A stretch of 64,000 bases of DNA, from positions 646,571 to 710,570 of the forward strand of contig JAWWNJ010000126.1 of NCBI GenBank assembly GCA_037176885.1. The letters are read 5' to 3'. The notes beneath the pieces are model-generated. The model did not search any database. It was not told the origin of the DNA and saw only the letters and a program-made list of their open reading frames with translations. The position numbers and the translations under genes are program-made. The DNA comes from Favolaschia claudopus. Taxonomy: Eukaryota; Basidiomycota; Agaricomycetes; Agaricales; Mycenaceae. Positions 1 through 12,000 of the stretch are shown here, piece by piece (positions within the stretch are counted from its first letter, which is position 1; each line of letters begins with the position of its first letter).

Positions 1-585
1 GAATGCCAAGTCGCAGATTGGCAGTTAGGCCACCGCCAATCTTGTATATGGCATCTATCGAACCGCAACCGTCTGTCTTCCTTTTGAATATGTCTCTCCT
101 CTCACTCTGGATACACAGGCATTTGCGTGCAATTCAGTCCTAAGGAATACTCATTCTTGCGCTTTCTTCTGCAGCACGACTACCTTTCGAGAAGACTAGA
201 GTTCGTTGAAGAACTCACCCGATGTTGGGTAACCAGTCCTCAAGGGCTGTTCATTTCTGTATACGATTATCACAATCGATCATCCGAAGTCATCCTCAAA
301 TGTTTCGACTACGACCTCGCTGACCAAACGGGCCATCCCGAGTATTTGCTGGATATCAAAGCGCGCGTTGAACGAAGCGCTGGACGCATGTCACTCGATA
401 TCATGCGGGTACATCGTGGGCGACGGTGCGCAGACTTTCTCATTCCGCTGCGAAGAGAAACAGGAGATATGGAAGTGTCCTTGAGAAATGTTGCTCGCTC
501 GTTTGTGGCCGGTCGCATTCCACCGCCTAACTTTCGCGAGATTCTATGTAGAGCGCTGCAGGAGGAGGGGCGAACGACGAGATGA
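1..585 (+). CDS. MYND-type zinc finger protein, 3' end only
   Basis: The window opens inside a MYND finger: frame 1 reads ECQ-x2-ADW-x2-GHR-x2-C over bases 1-45. A 75-nt GT-AG intron (44-118) splits the last cysteine codon and joins in frame to an exon ending at TGA 583-585. The downstream part aligns by eye with the C-terminal part of the second MYND protein at 6542-8618 (shared pattern EYxFLRxLLxHDY ... IMRVHRGxxxxxLIPLR versus RDFLRALVHREY ... VLRIIQGxxxxHLVIPLR), so the two are paralogues. MYND fingers bind two zinc ions and usually mediate protein-protein contact. The N-terminal body lies outside the window, so length and specific role cannot be judged. Confidence 0.85.
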
Positions 586-1033
586 AATTGAATGTTGTTG
601 CCGGAATGTCGTTCGTTCAACCTTATAAATTATTCCAACGCGTGGCACCTCCGTCAGCGGTCGAAGTTGTCCAAGTCCTCAGACTCAACGCAACGCTACT
701 AAGTAGTTGGCTTGGGCCGCCAAGTACGACATTGAGGGGGCGGGAAGCTAGCCAAAGAGGAGGCGAGGGACTCTAATGACATTGACAAGGCCCTATTGAC
801 AGTAATTCCGGCGAACGAGCACGACCAAGGCCTCCTCATCGTGAACTTTCGGGCTGGCCGTGGAGGTTCGGAGCAAGGTTGGCTGTGACCGTGACGTTAC
901 CCGTTGCTTGTTCTTGTTTGACGCATCACTCCTTCCTTTTGAACTCCCACCATCCGCTTCACTCTAGCGCGGTTGGATACGCCTCCGGTGACGACAACCT
1001 CCCCGTACGTCTGTTAGAAATAGCCTGGTTAGC
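586..1033. other. Intergenic region, 3' flank of MYND gene and upstream region of the Zn2Cys6 gene
   Basis: About 450 bases without a supported gene. A TATA-like stretch (CTTATAAATTATT, about 623-635) and pyrimidine-rich tracts just before 960 are visible. The short ORFs here have no coding character that I recognise. Confidence 0.5.
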
Positions 1034-4000
1034 ATGAAGCCGTCTGCTGAGAACCTTTCGGTGGCTCCGAGTCTTGTGGTTTGTATCAAATATCCAAGTA
1101 TTTTTCAGTTTGCTTGTTAATTCAATCCCTTTCACTCCAGGCGTGCGCGGAATGCCAACGGTTATTCTTCCCCGTAACCGCCAGTATATTACTCTCAACT
1201 CTACATGATCAAATAGACAAAAGTCGAAGTGCGACAAGAAAGTCCCTTGTGGCTCTTGCAGTAGGTTTTCAATTCTTGCAGTAAAACAATCGTACTGTAG
1301 CTCCATGGCCGTGAATCAGAGCGTCGAGGATGCGGCGATATTTGCCCCACCGGTAAGCATGGATCCGCCTACCCTAAAAATTTGCCTCATTCTCGCATGC
1401 GTATTAGGCACGTTGCTTTCGACCGGGCGCGGCAAGCGGTAAGGCTCGAGCCTTGCATCTACGTTCTCTCCTGACTTGAATATCCGTTCACGAACTCAGC
1501 TCCATCATGTCTCACGTACCGAACCTCAACTCTACGATTGTGAACATGGGCCAGCGAATACGCGATCTCGAAGAGGCCCTCGCTTGCACCCAGGAATCGA
1601 CGAAATCGTCGCATGCTCTCTGGTCGAAATGCGTACTATCGGCCCCACTAAGAACGGAGTCGACACCGGCACCTTCAGGCGACACTCTCGGCTCCTTCGT
1701 CGTCGACGAGCACGGCGAAACCGTCTATTATGGCCCTGTAGGCGGCTTCGAGGTAGGCTTTGCATTCAGCGTTGAATGATCATAATTTGACTCATTTCAA
1801 AACTCCCATCGCCGCAGGTTTTTCGATCGGTAAGCACAACCCTCGCCCCAGATCTCAATATAATATCACTCAACCACTTCCTGCAGTTTCACTCCGCCTC
1901 CAAAATCATCCCACCTGGCCGCGATGGCCAGCTTTTTACCGCCTTAACAACATCCTTCCCGTTTTCGTCGTCTGCTGAACGACCTCCCTCTTGGAATCCC
2001 ACCATGTCCCTTGACCACCTCGTCATTTTCGTTCCTTCACGCACCCGCGCTCATAACCTATGCGAACTCTACTTCCACAACGCCGCATGGCACGGCACAC
2101 CCCTCACCCACCCCGAAGTCACCTCCCTCCGCACCCTCATCTATACGCGCCGCAACCCCTCTCTCCCGCTCGAAATCACCCCCCACCAACTCGCCTGCGT
2201 CTTCCTCATCTTCGCGTTAGGCTCCATAGTCGACACCGCCGTCTCAGGCGTCGACAGCGCGGACGGGGATTGCTATTTCGGGTTAGCTAGTGCGGCGTTG
2301 AGTGTGAAGAACGTTTTTGATTTTGAAGAGCCGGAGCTGGCAACTGTGCAGGCGTTCACGTTGTTGGCGAATTATTACACTTATATTAGTAGGAGGTTTT
2401 CTGTGGAGACGGCTTGGCAGACGATTTCGATGGCGAGTAGCTTGGCTCAAAGGGTGAGTAGAGTTTTTCTGTCGCTGATCTAACCCTTGATTTTAACACG
2501 CTGATTGACTCGACATAGCTTGGGCTACGTACGCATTCGATTTTTTCCTACTACATTCAGCTGAAGCATCGTTTTAACAGACAGAGAAAGCTGCGTTTCA
2601 AAATTTCCGCCTCCTCTTGCAGACCGATGTCGCGTGAGTTTCATGGCCTTACCATGTATCCATCACTCATGAGCTCGCGCTGCGGACAGGGTCTTTTCTG
2701 GGAACTCTATGCCTGTGAAAACATCTACGTGCGCACCCGATCCGGCTTCCTCTCCGATTGTTTCCCTCTGAGCACAATGCAGGGTCTCGCTGTCGGTCGA
2801 CCCGTCAGTATTCGTCCTGAATCAATTAGCTGTGCATTTCCCCCGGAGGAAGAGCAGGAAGAAGAAGGCACCGAGTCCGCGCCATTTGGGAAGCCTCTGC
2901 CGGGATGTGAGTTAACCATTCATTCATGTACTCTGTTCAACTCACTGAACTTGACTTGATCAAGATCGTCACGCTCGCTGGAAGTTTGTCCAGGACGTTC
3001 GTACCGTTCATTCAAGATGAAAGATCCCTCTCTCTCATGTTTGACAGATTATGGCCCCAGTCATGGAGACCTTCCTCGCAATCAAGAAACCGAGCTACGA
3101 AACGATCCTCAAATTTGATCTCAGAATCCGGAAATTCATACAAACATCGTTGCCTCCTCTGGAGGCCATCGATCTATCTGAAACTGACCCGCCGAGAAAA
3201 TTTCTTCATCGTGGATCATTGAGAGTTTTGGCGAATCAGGGTGTGTGGAGGAATCGTTTTCAATGTTCAATTCAATCTAATTCTAATTCTAATTCTAATT
3301 TTCATCTTGAACTTGAACTGTAGTCCTAATATTCATCCACCGCGACTCCTTTGTCGAAGCGATGCGAATTTCTCCCACCAACCCGCTTCAAAGTCCTTAC
3401 TCAAGCTCATTTCTCGCGGCATACCGAAGCGCGGCGGAGATAGTGAAAGCGAATAATCGGGATTGCAAGAGATATCCGGAGTTGCTTCCGAGATGGTATG
3501 TACGCACTTCCAACGCACTTCCGCATGTCCTTCAATCTCTGCACAAACCTGATCGTAACATTGGAGGTGTGGGACCTGGAGAAACTGTGAGTCTTATTTC
3601 AGATTTCATTACATAACATCCGTTCTGAACGACTACTTCAGCAATTGAAGCTTCGGTGCGATCCCCCAGCTTCGTCATCCAATTTCTAAATCTTATCTCC
3701 GGCAGATAATTGTCGCCACAGTTGCCATCCGGTACCCAAATTCCGACATGAAATCGGAAGCACATTTTTCGCAAGTGATTGCAGACTTGCTTGAGACGGT
3801 GGATATTCTTGACCGAGTCGCGGGTGATTGTGCGAATCATATTGGATTCGTGAGTGGAATCCTATAAGATTCTGCTTAACTACAATCATCGTTTTTCAAG
3901 GGAATCTTTCGGAACGCGATTGAAAAAGCGCTCGCTCTCCACTCGCGCCATACGGACAGTCAAAATCAATTGCAGACACGAGGTTTTTCTCTTGAGAGAC

Positions 4001-4398
4001 CGCACGCTTCTGTAAGAGCTTCAGACAAACCTCTCAATCCAGCGCAATGCATGGCCGCGGAAGATCTGGAGCGGGAATTGAAATTGTTGGAGCAAGCGGC
4101 GACTTCATTGGCCCTGGAATCCGACACTGGCACCGTTGGGACCACGAATGGAATGGCTGAACACGATCCTTCCTTGCAGGCTCCAAATCAGACAACATCC
4201 TCTTCAGCGACGGCGTTCATCGACATGACTGGACCTGGATATCGAGACAACTTACTCTTTCTCCCGGCCGAGCTTGAAAGTCTTTCGGCGCTTTCTGCTT
4301 ATTCTGATCTCATATCTGATGGTTTCAACGCGAGGTCGGGGATAGGCATATCTTCAGCAGACGCACGGCTTTGGGACGACTTTTTGGGGAGTTTGTAG
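1034..4398 (+). CDS. Zn2Cys6 fungal-specific transcription factor
   Basis: A DNA-binding regulator rebuilt from many short exons: 1034-1078, 1141-1160, 1217-1296, 1408-1438, 1500-1752, a 12-nt exon 1818-1829, 1887 to about 2453, a ~10-nt exon near 2519, and further exons to the stop at 4398. The zinc cluster reads CAEC-x6-C-x5-C-GS-C across three exons (QRQKSK, then DKKVP). It is followed by STGRGKR and a heptad-like linker (GQRIRDLEEAL), as in the basidiomycete AECRRLK family. The fungal_trans middle-homology domain follows: YHN/ELYFHNAAW, LACVFLIFALGS, AFTLLANYYTY, LGLHRES, LFWELYACEN, VGRPVSI, then FIHRDSFVEAM and SPYSSSFLAAYRSA. The C-terminus is Ser/Thr-rich and acidic. The target genes cannot be inferred. 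The position of the sixth zinc ligand depends on a 21-nt segment discussed in the findings. Confidence 0.88.
3276..3299 (+). repeat. TCTAAT hexanucleotide microsatellite inside an intron
   Basis: Four perfect TCTAAT units just upstream of the exon that begins LIFIHRDSF. It lies within an intron of the Zn2Cys6 gene and probably has no coding effect. Confidence 0.8.
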
Positions 4399-4640
4399 AA
4401 TCAAGGCTTGTAATTCCTACACCGCAAATTACTTAATTCACGAATACTCGGGGCCTGGAAGCTGAGAGTACCACACTATCATCATCGAAATGGCAACGGC
4501 AAGGGCTCTTGATCGGTGAAGAAAGACACTACATATTACAAGCAGCATGTATCGATTTAGATTGTCCACGGAGGATTCCTTATGAAGCGCTGCCCGAACG
4601 AGAAGAACACTGTGTGGTGCAAAGAGGTACTACACTTTCG
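4399..4640. other. Short convergent intergenic region
   Basis: About 240 bases between the stop codons of the plus-strand Zn2Cys6 gene and the minus-strand F-box gene. A plus ORF at 4509-4742 overlaps the antisense of the F-box gene and has no recognisable features. I see no terminator-like element beyond AT-rich sequence. Confidence 0.4.
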
Positions 4641-6543
4641 CTAATCCGGGGGGAAAACACTTGGGTAAGTACGGGAGAGCTGGAGGGGAGGAGGCGAAGG
4701 CGGGGGCGTGGGCAAGATGAAATCCAGGACTCTCCGATCTAGCGTCTGCCATGACCCAGAGTCAAAACCGAGGGTATGAATGTTTCCGACCATCGCATAG
4801 GACACGGTCCGGAGCGTAGGCACCCCTCGAAAGAACCACTGAGCTGTGACCTCCCGGGAGTAGTGAGGATCAGAGTGCATTCGCTGAAAGTGCATGGTGA
4901 TACGCAAGTGGAGAAGACGAGAGAAAAGATTTAGGGCTAGAAGGATGGCGGGCTATGCATTTCGAGAGAAATAATTCAGACAACTGCGAAACACCGCGAA
5001 AAAAATAAGCTCACATCACGATCTCTTGCGTTGAAGCAGACAGGCGAATCGAGAAACATGTACCGAGGAAGGCGGAACTCGAGGATTTCGAGTTGCGGTA
5101 AGATCAACCCAATGTGGTGGATAATTGGGGCTTTGACAAAGGAATCAAGATCTAGACACAACTCTGTCAGATCTCGCAGGTGCTGCATATGGCTGAGGGC
5201 TTTCGGAAGCGTATGCTCGTTAAATGGACAATAAGCGTCCCGTGGAAATCCCATGTGGGCGTCACGGTACGGGTCAACCGGTGCGCGGAGATTTAGGGAT
5301 TCCAAGCATCCTGGAAGCTGCGCAAAGATAGAATCGTCCGGAAGTACATTCCCTAGAGCCACACGCGAAAGTAATGGACAACGGTCTGAAAGAATTCGCC
5401 CACTCTGGTCTCCGAGATGAAATGACGGGAATCTTCCTTTCACGTGTGCAGCGCGAGTTGTGTCAAGGGTATAGAGGACCTCGAGATCGCGCAGTGCGGG
5501 CATGTTAGATATAAGTTCAGGGACGGGGACATTGTGTCTGGGCTCATGCTCCGTTATCGCTAGTCGCCGGATGTACAACCATTCGATCGAGGGAAATGTC
5601 CGCGGGATGAATTCGCCGGAGATTCTAAGCTCGGTCAGGCGAGAGCTCAGAGCGTGAAGCAGCAACCCGAAATTCATCGCTTGTTTGTTGTGATTGACAT
5701 TTTCCTGGCTCGCACCACCTCTGAAACCGGAAGAGGATATTAGAAGAGTCTCGAGGGTGTGGAAGGGAAGAGGGGAGCAAGGGAACTCTCCGTCGAAACG
5801 TGCTTGATGAATTTCGAGGCGAAGCAACGATGGAGCAAGCGAGAGGGAGTGTAAGAGAGCCGGAGGAACAGAGGAGTCGAGACGAACTGTCGCTTTGGTG
5901 AGCGACGGCATCAGGGCTAGTGAATGGATGGTTTCCAGAGACAAGTCAAGCTTCCGCGGGTTTCGTACGGTACATTCTCTGATGTGGATAATTCTTCGAT
6001 AGCGAGCGATGAGATTTTATAATGAGGAAGAATTTTGCCTCACTTGAGATACGGCCACAAAGATTTCGGCCATACAGTCCCTCGAGAGGACTCCCAGTTA
6101 TAAACCTCGCGAAATATTAACGGCATTGTTTGAGCCCGCAAATTTCGGCAGGTAAGAGACAAGTCTAGAAGATACTCCCCCTGGCATCGCTCGTGGTCGA
6201 AGCGGGGGTACGAGCGGAACTTGGGGTGGACGTTGTCCAGCCATTCATCGTACAAAAGCTTGATGATCGATTGGAGAATGTCGGCAGGCAAGGTGTCCAG
6301 AGTTGGGCGGAGGGGCGCGGCTGAGCAATCTAGAGGCCTAGTTACGAGCTCTACAGCTATTGTATCCGGGTGTGACGGGGTAGGCATGCGGGTCGAGGGA
6401 GAGAACTGGGAGAGAGGGAAATGCGAGGTAGGCGTGACGAGGCGTGACCACCCGGTTATCTCCGGTGTGACGGCGGTGTCGCCTAGGTGATTGCCGTGCA
6501 TGTCCCTCTCTTCCAAGTTCTGCCTCCTCGTCCGCTCCGACAT
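4641..6543 (-). CDS. F-box / leucine-rich protein
   Basis: Minus-strand gene in three exons. Exon 1 ends at 6044; intron 5979-6043 joins WPYLK to ECTVRNPRKLDLSLETIHSL. Exon 2 spans 5978-5015; intron 4953-5014 joins RDRD to PAILLALNLF. The last exon ends at 4641. The N-terminal part carries an F-box-like segment (TLPADILQSIIKLLYDEW ... LLDLSLTCRNLRAQTMPLIFREV), expected to bind Skp1 in an SCF ubiquitin ligase. The rest is a long leucine-rich array (LTELRISGEF, LESLNLRAP, LPQLEILEFRLP, PTLRTVSYAMVG) that would select substrates; this family is greatly expanded in Agaricomycetes. The longest ORF begins at 6543, overlapping the start of the divergent MYND gene. Internal Met at 6501 or 6387 is more likely to be the true start, because little else would be left for a promoter. 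Confidence 0.8.
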
Positions 6544-8618
6544 GCACCCCGCCGTTCAACTCCGAGCTCTCAAAGGTCTTCCACTACCAGTTAGGGTGGG
6601 TCGGTGTTTCCTTATGTTTCGAACAAAATATAAGAATCTGGCAACTCTTTTCAGCGCTTGGGACTCGCAGCGTGCGAGGACCATTCAACCTGTCGTCTCG
6701 TCGAACGTGTCCGAGATTATCTGGTTGACCACCAGCGGGAACTTCTGGAACAGCAGAAAAACGCCTTTCTTCCCGTTTTCTTTCACAATCTCGATCCCGA
6801 GATGATTCCATCTTCCACAGCGCTTGAAGCTGCTGATTGGCCTACTCGACACACGATATTACGCGCTTTGATATCTCTGGATGCGCTCTCCAACTTACGC
6901 AGGCTCCCTGGGTCCGTTGGAATATCTCTATGGCCTCGGGTCTGGCACTGGACTTTGTTCATTATCACGTATCGCAATAATCTCCCGGATCCTGTGCCAT
7001 ACTGGCCAATATTCAACGCCAATTTCATTACCTTCACCAGTCAGTTTCACTTCGATCCAGATACCTGGGCTCTTATCTCATCTACACCTGGATTTCGGAC
7101 GGTTATTTCGGGGGTCTGGAGGGTTATGCCTGACATCGAAGAGCCCTTTCGTGAATTTGTCTTCGGGGCGTTAAGTCGTTTCATATCAGACCTAGAGGCT
7201 GGTCAATCTGCGAGCCTCGACGAGTTCATCGAAGGTGCAGGCGGATCTATCCACGCCTTGGCCCAACTGGTGCTCCAATACATGCGTCTAGTGGGGCAAC
7301 GAGAATCCCCACTTCTCGCTGACTCTCGGGCGGCGGACATCTCCGCTCTAGTATCATTCGTGAGGCAAGTAGATCAGCACCACGAAGATGATGAAGAGTG
7401 GCTGTATCTACAATTCAGCTCTTTATCCACGGCGCTCGTCGTATCCCATGGTATCGAGATGGTTCACATCACAATAACCAAACTCATTGGTACTGTCGAT
7501 GCGGCCATGGGAATACGGCCGTGTTTGATGTTTCTTCTGAGGATGCTCATCAGCCCACACGGATTTAGGTCTTTGGCGCAGGCGTTACGCAAGGGTCTCC
7601 TACAAACACTGATAACGTGCGCGACAATAGAATCTGCGGATCTCCTTCTCCACAGAATTGGGTTACTATTTCGTGTCGGAATATCTATGGGCCTTGCTTT
7701 CCATGACAACGTCGTGGAATTGGAGAACTCTCTCCTGGAAATCAATCCTGCGGCCGTGTCAGAAAGCTTGGAGAACTCTCCGTTGTCCGGCGACTGGCAA
7801 GCTTTCTCGACATTTGCTCAAGATCGTGTGTCTGTTTTGAAATCGGAAGAACACAAGGCGCCGTCTAGGATGTGTGACAATCTCCAGGTTCGTCCGCATA
7901 GATTTTTCTGGAGCATGAAACTAAAATTACAACCTAGTGCGGCTACATTGGCATGAAAGCCAGTTTCAAGCGGTGTTCGGGGTGTAGGTCGTTGTATTAC
8001 TGTTCATCTGCCTGCCAGAAGGTGGGCTGGGCCATGGGCGGACATCGAGCGGCATGTGCCTCGTACGGAACTCTTATCCTTCGTACGTTCTCATTCAATT
8101 CTTCAATTTTGATCAAATATGGATGCTATCTAGACGAAACCTCCACCGACTTTTCTCTCGGCGTCAGAGATCGAGACTTCCTACGAGCTCTTGTCCACCG
8201 CGAGTACAAAATGCACATCGACACGGTTTGTGCGGGGCAAATTAAATTCCTGGCGTCTAGTCCCGAATCTTCGGTCCTTCTTACCTTCTTCGATTGTGGA
8301 ACTCCGCCACTGAAAATCGAGGTTCATTCGGCGCACCAGTCTTCGTTGCAGCGCGAGCTGGTCAAATTGAGCGGCGACGAATACCTCGACCTGCTTGCGA
8401 GAGCACAGACTAGCAAGGGGTCTATGCATCTGCATGTCCTGCGGATTATACAAGGTGCCAAGTTCCGCCATCTTGTTATCCCGTTGCGCTTTGTTGACTC
8501 GGAGCTCTGGGACGCAATGGGTTCTTTCTCTGTCGACGATATGTACGACGCTGAGGGCCGTCCGACAGAGGCGTATTCTCTCCTTCTGGACAAAGCACTA
8601 ACAGCTATTCACTCCTAA
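6542..8618 (+). CDS. MYND-type zinc finger protein, complete
   Basis: Four exons: 6542-6589 (MHPAVQLRALKGLPLP), 6655-7887, 7938-8082 and 8134-8618. The introns are 65, 50 and 51 nt, all GT-AG with consistent phase, giving about 636 residues. A long helical N-terminal region (about residues 20-420, many LVQ/LIS/LLR stretches) precedes a full MYND finger split by the second intron: CDNLQ|CGYIG ... KRCSGCRSLYYCSSACQKVGW ... GHRAAC. The C-terminal 150 residues match the partial MYND protein at the left edge. The MHPA...LP start is typical of this basidiomycete family, which supports the Met at 6542. The likely role is a protein-binding adaptor; no enzymatic domain is visible. The third intron is a multiple of three, so its retention would keep the frame. 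Confidence 0.9.
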
Positions 8619-9009
8619 GCATCCCCTACTCCATTGTATGCAAATGTATAGCCATATAATCAATTTATTCGCATTTAAATGCCTGTTTTTCAACCACCTC
8701 CTCAATCCTCCGAATCAAGACTTCATCACCCGTTAAACGTTGAACTCTTTCTCCGAGTATCTAACAATCCTAAATTGCAAGAAAGCCGAGAGAATAACAC
8801 TGTATAGATGAATCCAAGTTGCGGGGTGTGGGATGAATACAGTGTGAGGGCGTACATACAGCTACTGTGCGTGCGTACAAATAAACGTTGTCTGAAATAA
8901 ATACTACGATAAGGATACAGCACATCGGCAGGGCATTAGAGAGAGGAGAGATAACAGGAAATCGGGGAGGATAGTATTGATATTTTGAATTCTCTTCCAG
9001 CTGATCCAT
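8619..9009. other. Intergenic, convergent 3' flanks
   Basis: AT-rich 3' flank of the MYND gene (several ATAATCAATTTATT-like stretches near 8655-8680), then about 300 bases in which I see no gene or recognisable element. Confidence 0.4.
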
Positions 9010-12000
9010 TCACGACGACCGTGCCCTCCAGCTCGACGGCGGCGGCGGTCGCCCCAACGATCCAGCACTTCGCGACGTATCGGCGAGGGGCTGACTCGTA
9101 GTCCGCTGCCGAGGCCGCATCTGCGTTACGCTCGACGACGGAGAGTCAGGCGGGAAGTAGCCCGTCGGCCCCTGCGCCGCATTCCCCGCTATCGTATTAG
9201 GATTAGAACTCGTCGCGTAGAACTCCCCGTATCCGCTCCGCGACGAGCTCCCATTACTCCGACCTCCACCTCCACCGCCGCCACCGCCGTACTCACTCCT
9301 CGCCCCGCCCCCGACCCCATACTCACTCCGCGCACCACCTCGGAGCCTCCCCCTTCACCATACATCGATTGCGGCCCCGACGAGAACAACGAAAGTCCCC
9401 ACCCGCCCATCCCACCACCCCCGCCATACACACTTCCCCCATCTCCGTACACACTCCCGCCACCTCCGCCGCCATACACGCTTCCACCCACACTAGAACC
9501 CCTCTCCCACTCTTCTCCCGCCGCCACCATTGCCTACTGCTCGACCGCCGTCAGATACGCCTGCTTTGCGATCATCATGGCTTGCTAGTGGGCGGCGTAG
9601 AAGGTGAGATCCGCAGGCGGGGGAATCACAAAGTGCTGAGGATTGGGCGTGCCGACGCCCCTTCCAGCAACGGGAGATCCAGGGTGAGATGAGAAAGCAG
9701 AGGCCGTGGGCATTGCCGGGCTCATAGGCATATTCATGGGCGTATTTGTGCCCATACCCATACTCATCGCACCCATCATCCGCGCTTGATTGAGCGGGAC
9801 GTCGTCGCTGTCGAAGCCTCCCCCGTCCGTATCGTCATTATCAAACTAAGAAGGTCTGAGTATACGAAGATCAAGGCGAGAGAGAGACGGCACACCTCAA
9901 TCGTCCTACTCACCCTCTCATCTGCACCATCCTCCCCTTCCCCCTCCCCACACCCCGTACCTCCCACCCCCCACAAACCCATCGCTCGAACTAACGCTCA
10001 CACTCCTCCTCCTCACTCCCCCTCGCCCGGCGACCAACTCACGAACCCCACCCCTCCACCGCCCCCTCTCTTTCCCGCTACTCCCGCCCGTATCGCTCCA
10101 ATCCCACGACGTCAACAGCGCGGGGTCGCTGCTCGATTCGCTCATCGAGCTGGTGAGGCTGAGACCTCCCGAGGCGGCAAAGGGTCGGCGAGGAGGAGGA
10201 GGATCGGCGAGCATAGAGGCAGGAGTATTAGGGAGTAGAGTGTTGTTTCTCGGCGTAGAAACTATTCTGCGCTGCGCTAGCGGCGGCTCAAGCGTGCCGC
10301 TTCGTCGTCGAGACTGTGCCAACGGCGTTCTAGCAGCAGCCACGTCCTCGCGCACCCCAGGAGACCTTGACGAAGAGAATGGTGGAGGCGGAGACCTAGA
10401 ACCAGCTGTAGACGTCGAAGATGACGTAGTCCTAGCTGGAAGTCTCTCCTAACAACCGAATGTACCCGCCAACGTCGAGGACAAAGCCGGCGCCGGCTGT
10501 CCTCGCCCCCTCTCTCGTCTGCAGCGGCACCACATCACCCCTTCCACTACTACCACCCCCACCCCGACGTCTCTCCTCCCCCCACGCGCAGGATGAGACG
10601 TCCACTAAACGCAGGCGACGGCGAACGCTGCTTGATCACGGTTGGCGCCACAATCTCTCCCCCGTCCATCCCTTCTTTCTCATGCCCTTCGCCTTCCGCC
10701 GCCGCCTCTCGAGTACCAGCATCCCCTACCCCAGCCCCGACGCCACTCACACCATCCTCGTCATCCAACCCAACGCTAACGAGCGCAATGCCTCCGCCGA
10801 GCATCGCCGCTAGGTCGTTATCGCGATCCGCGATATCGTCTGCCCAAGTACGCTTCGGTGCAGCAGAGAGGATGTCGCTTGACGATCGTCGGCGGAACGT
10901 TTTGCGTCCTGCGGCGGTGGTGGAAGAGGGAGAAGGAGAGAATGTAGAGGCGGGTGGTGGAGAGTTAGGAGCGGGTCAAGAGGAGGGTTTGGTGGTGGTG
11001 GTGGTGGTGGTGGTGAGTGTCTTCTGATTCTGAGCATTAGCCGATACGGGAGACGGCGTTGGCGTCGACTTGACGATATGGGTGAGGTCTTCGCTCCACT
11101 TACCCCCACGTCCCCGCCCTCAACTTCTGGCTCAACCCCTCCATCTTCATCGTCACACCTGCGCCCGTACCCTCCCTCGTCGTCTGCAACGACACACGCT
11201 GCGACGAAGGTGGTACTGTACCTCCCTCAGCAGACTCGAAGGCAGCGACGGGAAATGCACCAAGCCCATCTTCAGCGAATCCGTGTCAGCCGTCAAGCTC
11301 TGCACAGGCAGCAGCGAGCGCGAGGTCAATACCGGGGTCTGCTGCTCACCCCGTCGGCCGCCACCACCACCACCACCACCGAGCATACCACCCTTGAATC
11401 CATCCCCATCCTCCTTCTTCACGCTCACCAGCCCTGGCTTCGCGGCTGTCAACGCTGCGATATCAATTGATGGTTCGGGCTTCCGTCTTGGGTGTGCATG
11501 GGAGCTGGAGGCGATACTATCGCGAATCGTCGAAGGCGTCGTCAGAGGTGGGGGAGGCAGCGTTGGTGGTTGTGGATGACGGGATTTTGGCGTGGAGGAG
11601 GCGCGGGATAAGGTTGGGGAGAAGGAGGGGAGGAGTTGGATGGCGTAGAGGGGAGTTGACGGTTAACTGGGGGAGAATGTGTTAGTTGGTACGGATAAGG
11701 AGATGTATAGACGAAGAGGCCGAGAGAAGAAAGAGAGGAGATGAAAGAATGGAAAATGAGAATAACTCACCCCTAGTAGAAGATACATTTGACGCTATCG
11801 ATCCCGCTCCTCCTCCTCCTGCCCCGGACGACAGCGTCATCCTCCCTGCCTCCTTCCCCCACTCTCTTAGCCACCGCCTCACGAAACGCTGCGACAGTTA
11901 TCCGGCTACTCGCATTGCCGGCGTCGCTGCCGCCTCGCTCCCAAGACGCGGGGGTATATCGTCTTCCGAATACAACGGAGAGGGAGAGACGTCGAGCGCG

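Noticed and set aside
6501..6559. F-box start at 6543 or the overlapping 73-codon minus ORF
   Set aside because: The MYND start at 6542 is much better supported, and the region encoded upstream of Met 6387 has no conserved features.
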